Origin: Balneola sp.
GTDB taxonomy: Bacteria; Bacteroidota; Rhodothermia; Balneolales; Balneolaceae
Assembly: GCA_003712055.1 (NCBI GenBank)
Contig: RHLJ01000001.1
Coordinates: forward strand, 682,001 to 746,000
Length of the DNA stretch: 64,000 nucleotides
Direction of reading: 5' to 3'
Part shown: piece by piece, positions 63,041-64,000 of the stretch
Layout: each line of letters starts with the position of its first letter
Numbering within the stretch: position 1 is the stretch's first letter
Made by a program: the position numbers and the translations under genes
Notes under the pieces: model-generated
Database searches by the model: none
The model's input: only the letters and a program-made list of their open reading frames with translations
Told to the model about the DNA's origin: nothing

Positions 63041-64000
63041 TTAATACTCTACGCTTAATTTCTTTTCGATTAGGTCAAAAACCCATTGTACTAATAAAGC
63101 TAGTAGTGCTGCAGGGATTGCTCCCTGTAGTATTAGGGCTGTGTCATCAAGCCGGATACCCGTAAGGATTGGCTGCCCGTACCCACCCGCTCCGATTAAA
63201 GCTCCTAATGTGGCAGTTCCCACATTAATTACTGCAGAAGTTTTAATTCCCGCAAGGATGGTTGGAATCGCCAGTGGTAATTCGATTTTTTGAAGAATGA
63301 CCTTAGCCGGTAGGCCTAATGCATTTGCAGATTCGATAATGGGCTGAGGAATGTTGGTAATTCCTGCATGTGTATTTCTCACTATTGGCAGTAAACTATA
63401 AAGAAATAAAGCTGCCATAGCAGGTAAAGCCCCAATTCCTAATAGAGGGATCATGAATACTAATAATGCCAGCGATGGAATGGTTTGTAGGATTCCAACC
63501 AGCCCAAGTAGAGTACTTTCGAGCCTGGAAAACTTTGAAGCCATTACTCCAAGTGGTATTGCAAATAAAATAGCCAGTCCTAAGGATATGCCTACAAGGT
63601 ATAAATGATCCAAAGTATGCTTCCAAAGATCTTTCCACATAGATTCCCTGAAAACTTCTGACTGGATATTAAAAGTAGTTTGCAGATAAGCAGCAGCCAC
63701 TTCTGAATCACTTTGCCCATCAATCTTAACAGCGGCATTCATCGAACTCATCTTTGACTCTTCAATAGTCCCTGAGGCTAATTTTAGTTTATCTACTAAC
63801 TCTGGATAGTCATTTTCTAGTTCTTTTCGATACAGGAATACTGCCTCATAAACCGGAAAGAACTTCTGATCATCTTCTAAAGAGATTAGTTCATAGTACT
63901 CTATTTCAGCATCTGTTGAATACAAGTCTATTACATCAATATTTCCAGCTTCTAACCCTCGATAAGCCAGATCATGATCCAATCCTGTAAGGTTTATTTC
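63041..64000 (-). CDS. Osmoprotectant ABC transporter, binding domain fused to permease (partial)
   Basis: The frame is open to the window end, so the start is outside. The visible 320 residues begin in the second half of an OpuAC/EgtU-type binding domain (EINLTGLDHDLAYRGLEAGN, IDVIDLYSTDAEIEYY). A permease with about five membrane helices follows, beginning LWKHTLDHLYLVGISLGLAILFA and holding the EAA-type loop ESANALGLPAKVILQKIELPLAIPTILAG. It should import glycine betaine, choline or a related solute. The order, binding domain first and permease second, differs from the more common permease-first fusions. Stop 3 bp from the GH57 stop. Confidence 0.85.
   Translation of the reverse strand, partial: EINLTGLDHDLAYRGLEAGNIDVIDLYSTDAEIEYYELISLEDDQKFFPVYEAVFLYRKELENDYPELVDKLKLASGTIEESKMSSMNAAVKIDGQSDSEVAAAYLQTTFNIQSEVFRESMWKDLWKHTLDHLYLVGISLGLAILFAIPLGVMASKFSRLESTLLGLVGILQTIPSLALLVFMIPLLGIGALPAMAALFLYSLLPIVRNTHAGITNIPQPIIESANALGLPAKVILQKIELPLAIPTILAGIKTSAVINVGTATLGALIGAGGYGQPILTGIRLDDTALILQGAIPAALLALLVQWVFDLIEKKLSVEY

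Overview
The window looks like a chromosomal segment of a low-to-moderate GC marine member of the Bacteroidota/Balneolota side of the FCB group, most likely Balneolota (Balneola/Gracilimonas-like). The evidence is: secreted proteins ending in a 'QNYPNPFNPST'-type type IX secretion (T9SS) sorting domain, a PorV/PorQ-family protein, a CarboxypepD_reg TonB-dependent receptor, a DUF5683 protein beside parAB, a TAnnTTTG-type promoter element, and weak Shine-Dalgarno sequences. The taxonomic call is inference. No rRNA, tRNA, CRISPR array, integrase or insertion sequence was seen.

Layout. 1-3018 (minus): the 5' part of rho, then folC, pabC and a thioredoxin-fold protein that has lost both active-site cysteines. 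3073-3794: an RHH/PIN toxin-antitoxin pair with a 32-bp perfect palindrome in front. 3966-27311 (minus): a gene train of about 23 kb for starch/maltodextrin use. Read 5' to 3' it holds a twin-parvulin lipoprotein, a TonB-dependent receptor, a 1272-aa surface protein, a PorV/PorQ protein, an 892-aa multi-module T9SS protein, a LacI-type regulator, two large GH13 enzymes (one T9SS-sorted), a smaller GH13, an SLC45/GPH-type sugar symporter and a final GH13. It has no SusD. 27540-31773 (minus): a CrtI-type desaturase, two rhomboids and ispG. 31828-46335: housekeeping genes (DinB-like, polA, SpoIIE phosphatase, tkt, TPR protein, LOG family, DUF5683, parB, parA, anti-sigma/ECF sigma, uvrC). 46534-53287: an accessory stretch with several unrecognised proteins, a DUF2339 membrane protein and a DUF4442 protein. 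53318-59832: a sodium-solute symporter with a small partner, PPK2, an RluA-family pseudouridine synthase, an LCM-type methyltransferase, rmuC and an alpha/beta hydrolase. 59948-63037: a secreted GH57 amylase. 63041-64000: a partial osmoprotectant ABC transporter subunit with binding domain and permease in one chain.

How the genes work together. The GH57 amylase lies 32 kb from the starch gene train, yet a 19-bp sequence in front of it is identical to one at the train's promoter. This sequence contains the LacI-type operator TGTAAGCGCTTTCA and occurs nowhere else I could find in the window. In the train's promoter it lies between the -33 and -7 elements. I infer a two-locus starch regulon run by the LacI-type protein inside the train. 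Surface GH57 and GH13 enzymes, exported by T9SS, would cut starch outside the cell. The TonB receptor, together with the PorV-like and multi-module proteins, would capture oligosaccharides. GH13 lipoproteins would trim them, and the SLC45-like symporter would bring sugars through the inner membrane.

The other structured signal is a set of three inverted pairs of short REP-like hairpins (32409-32515, 49774-49859, 56720-56824). They share the form GTCAT...ATCT, and two of the pairs show compensatory base changes in their stems.
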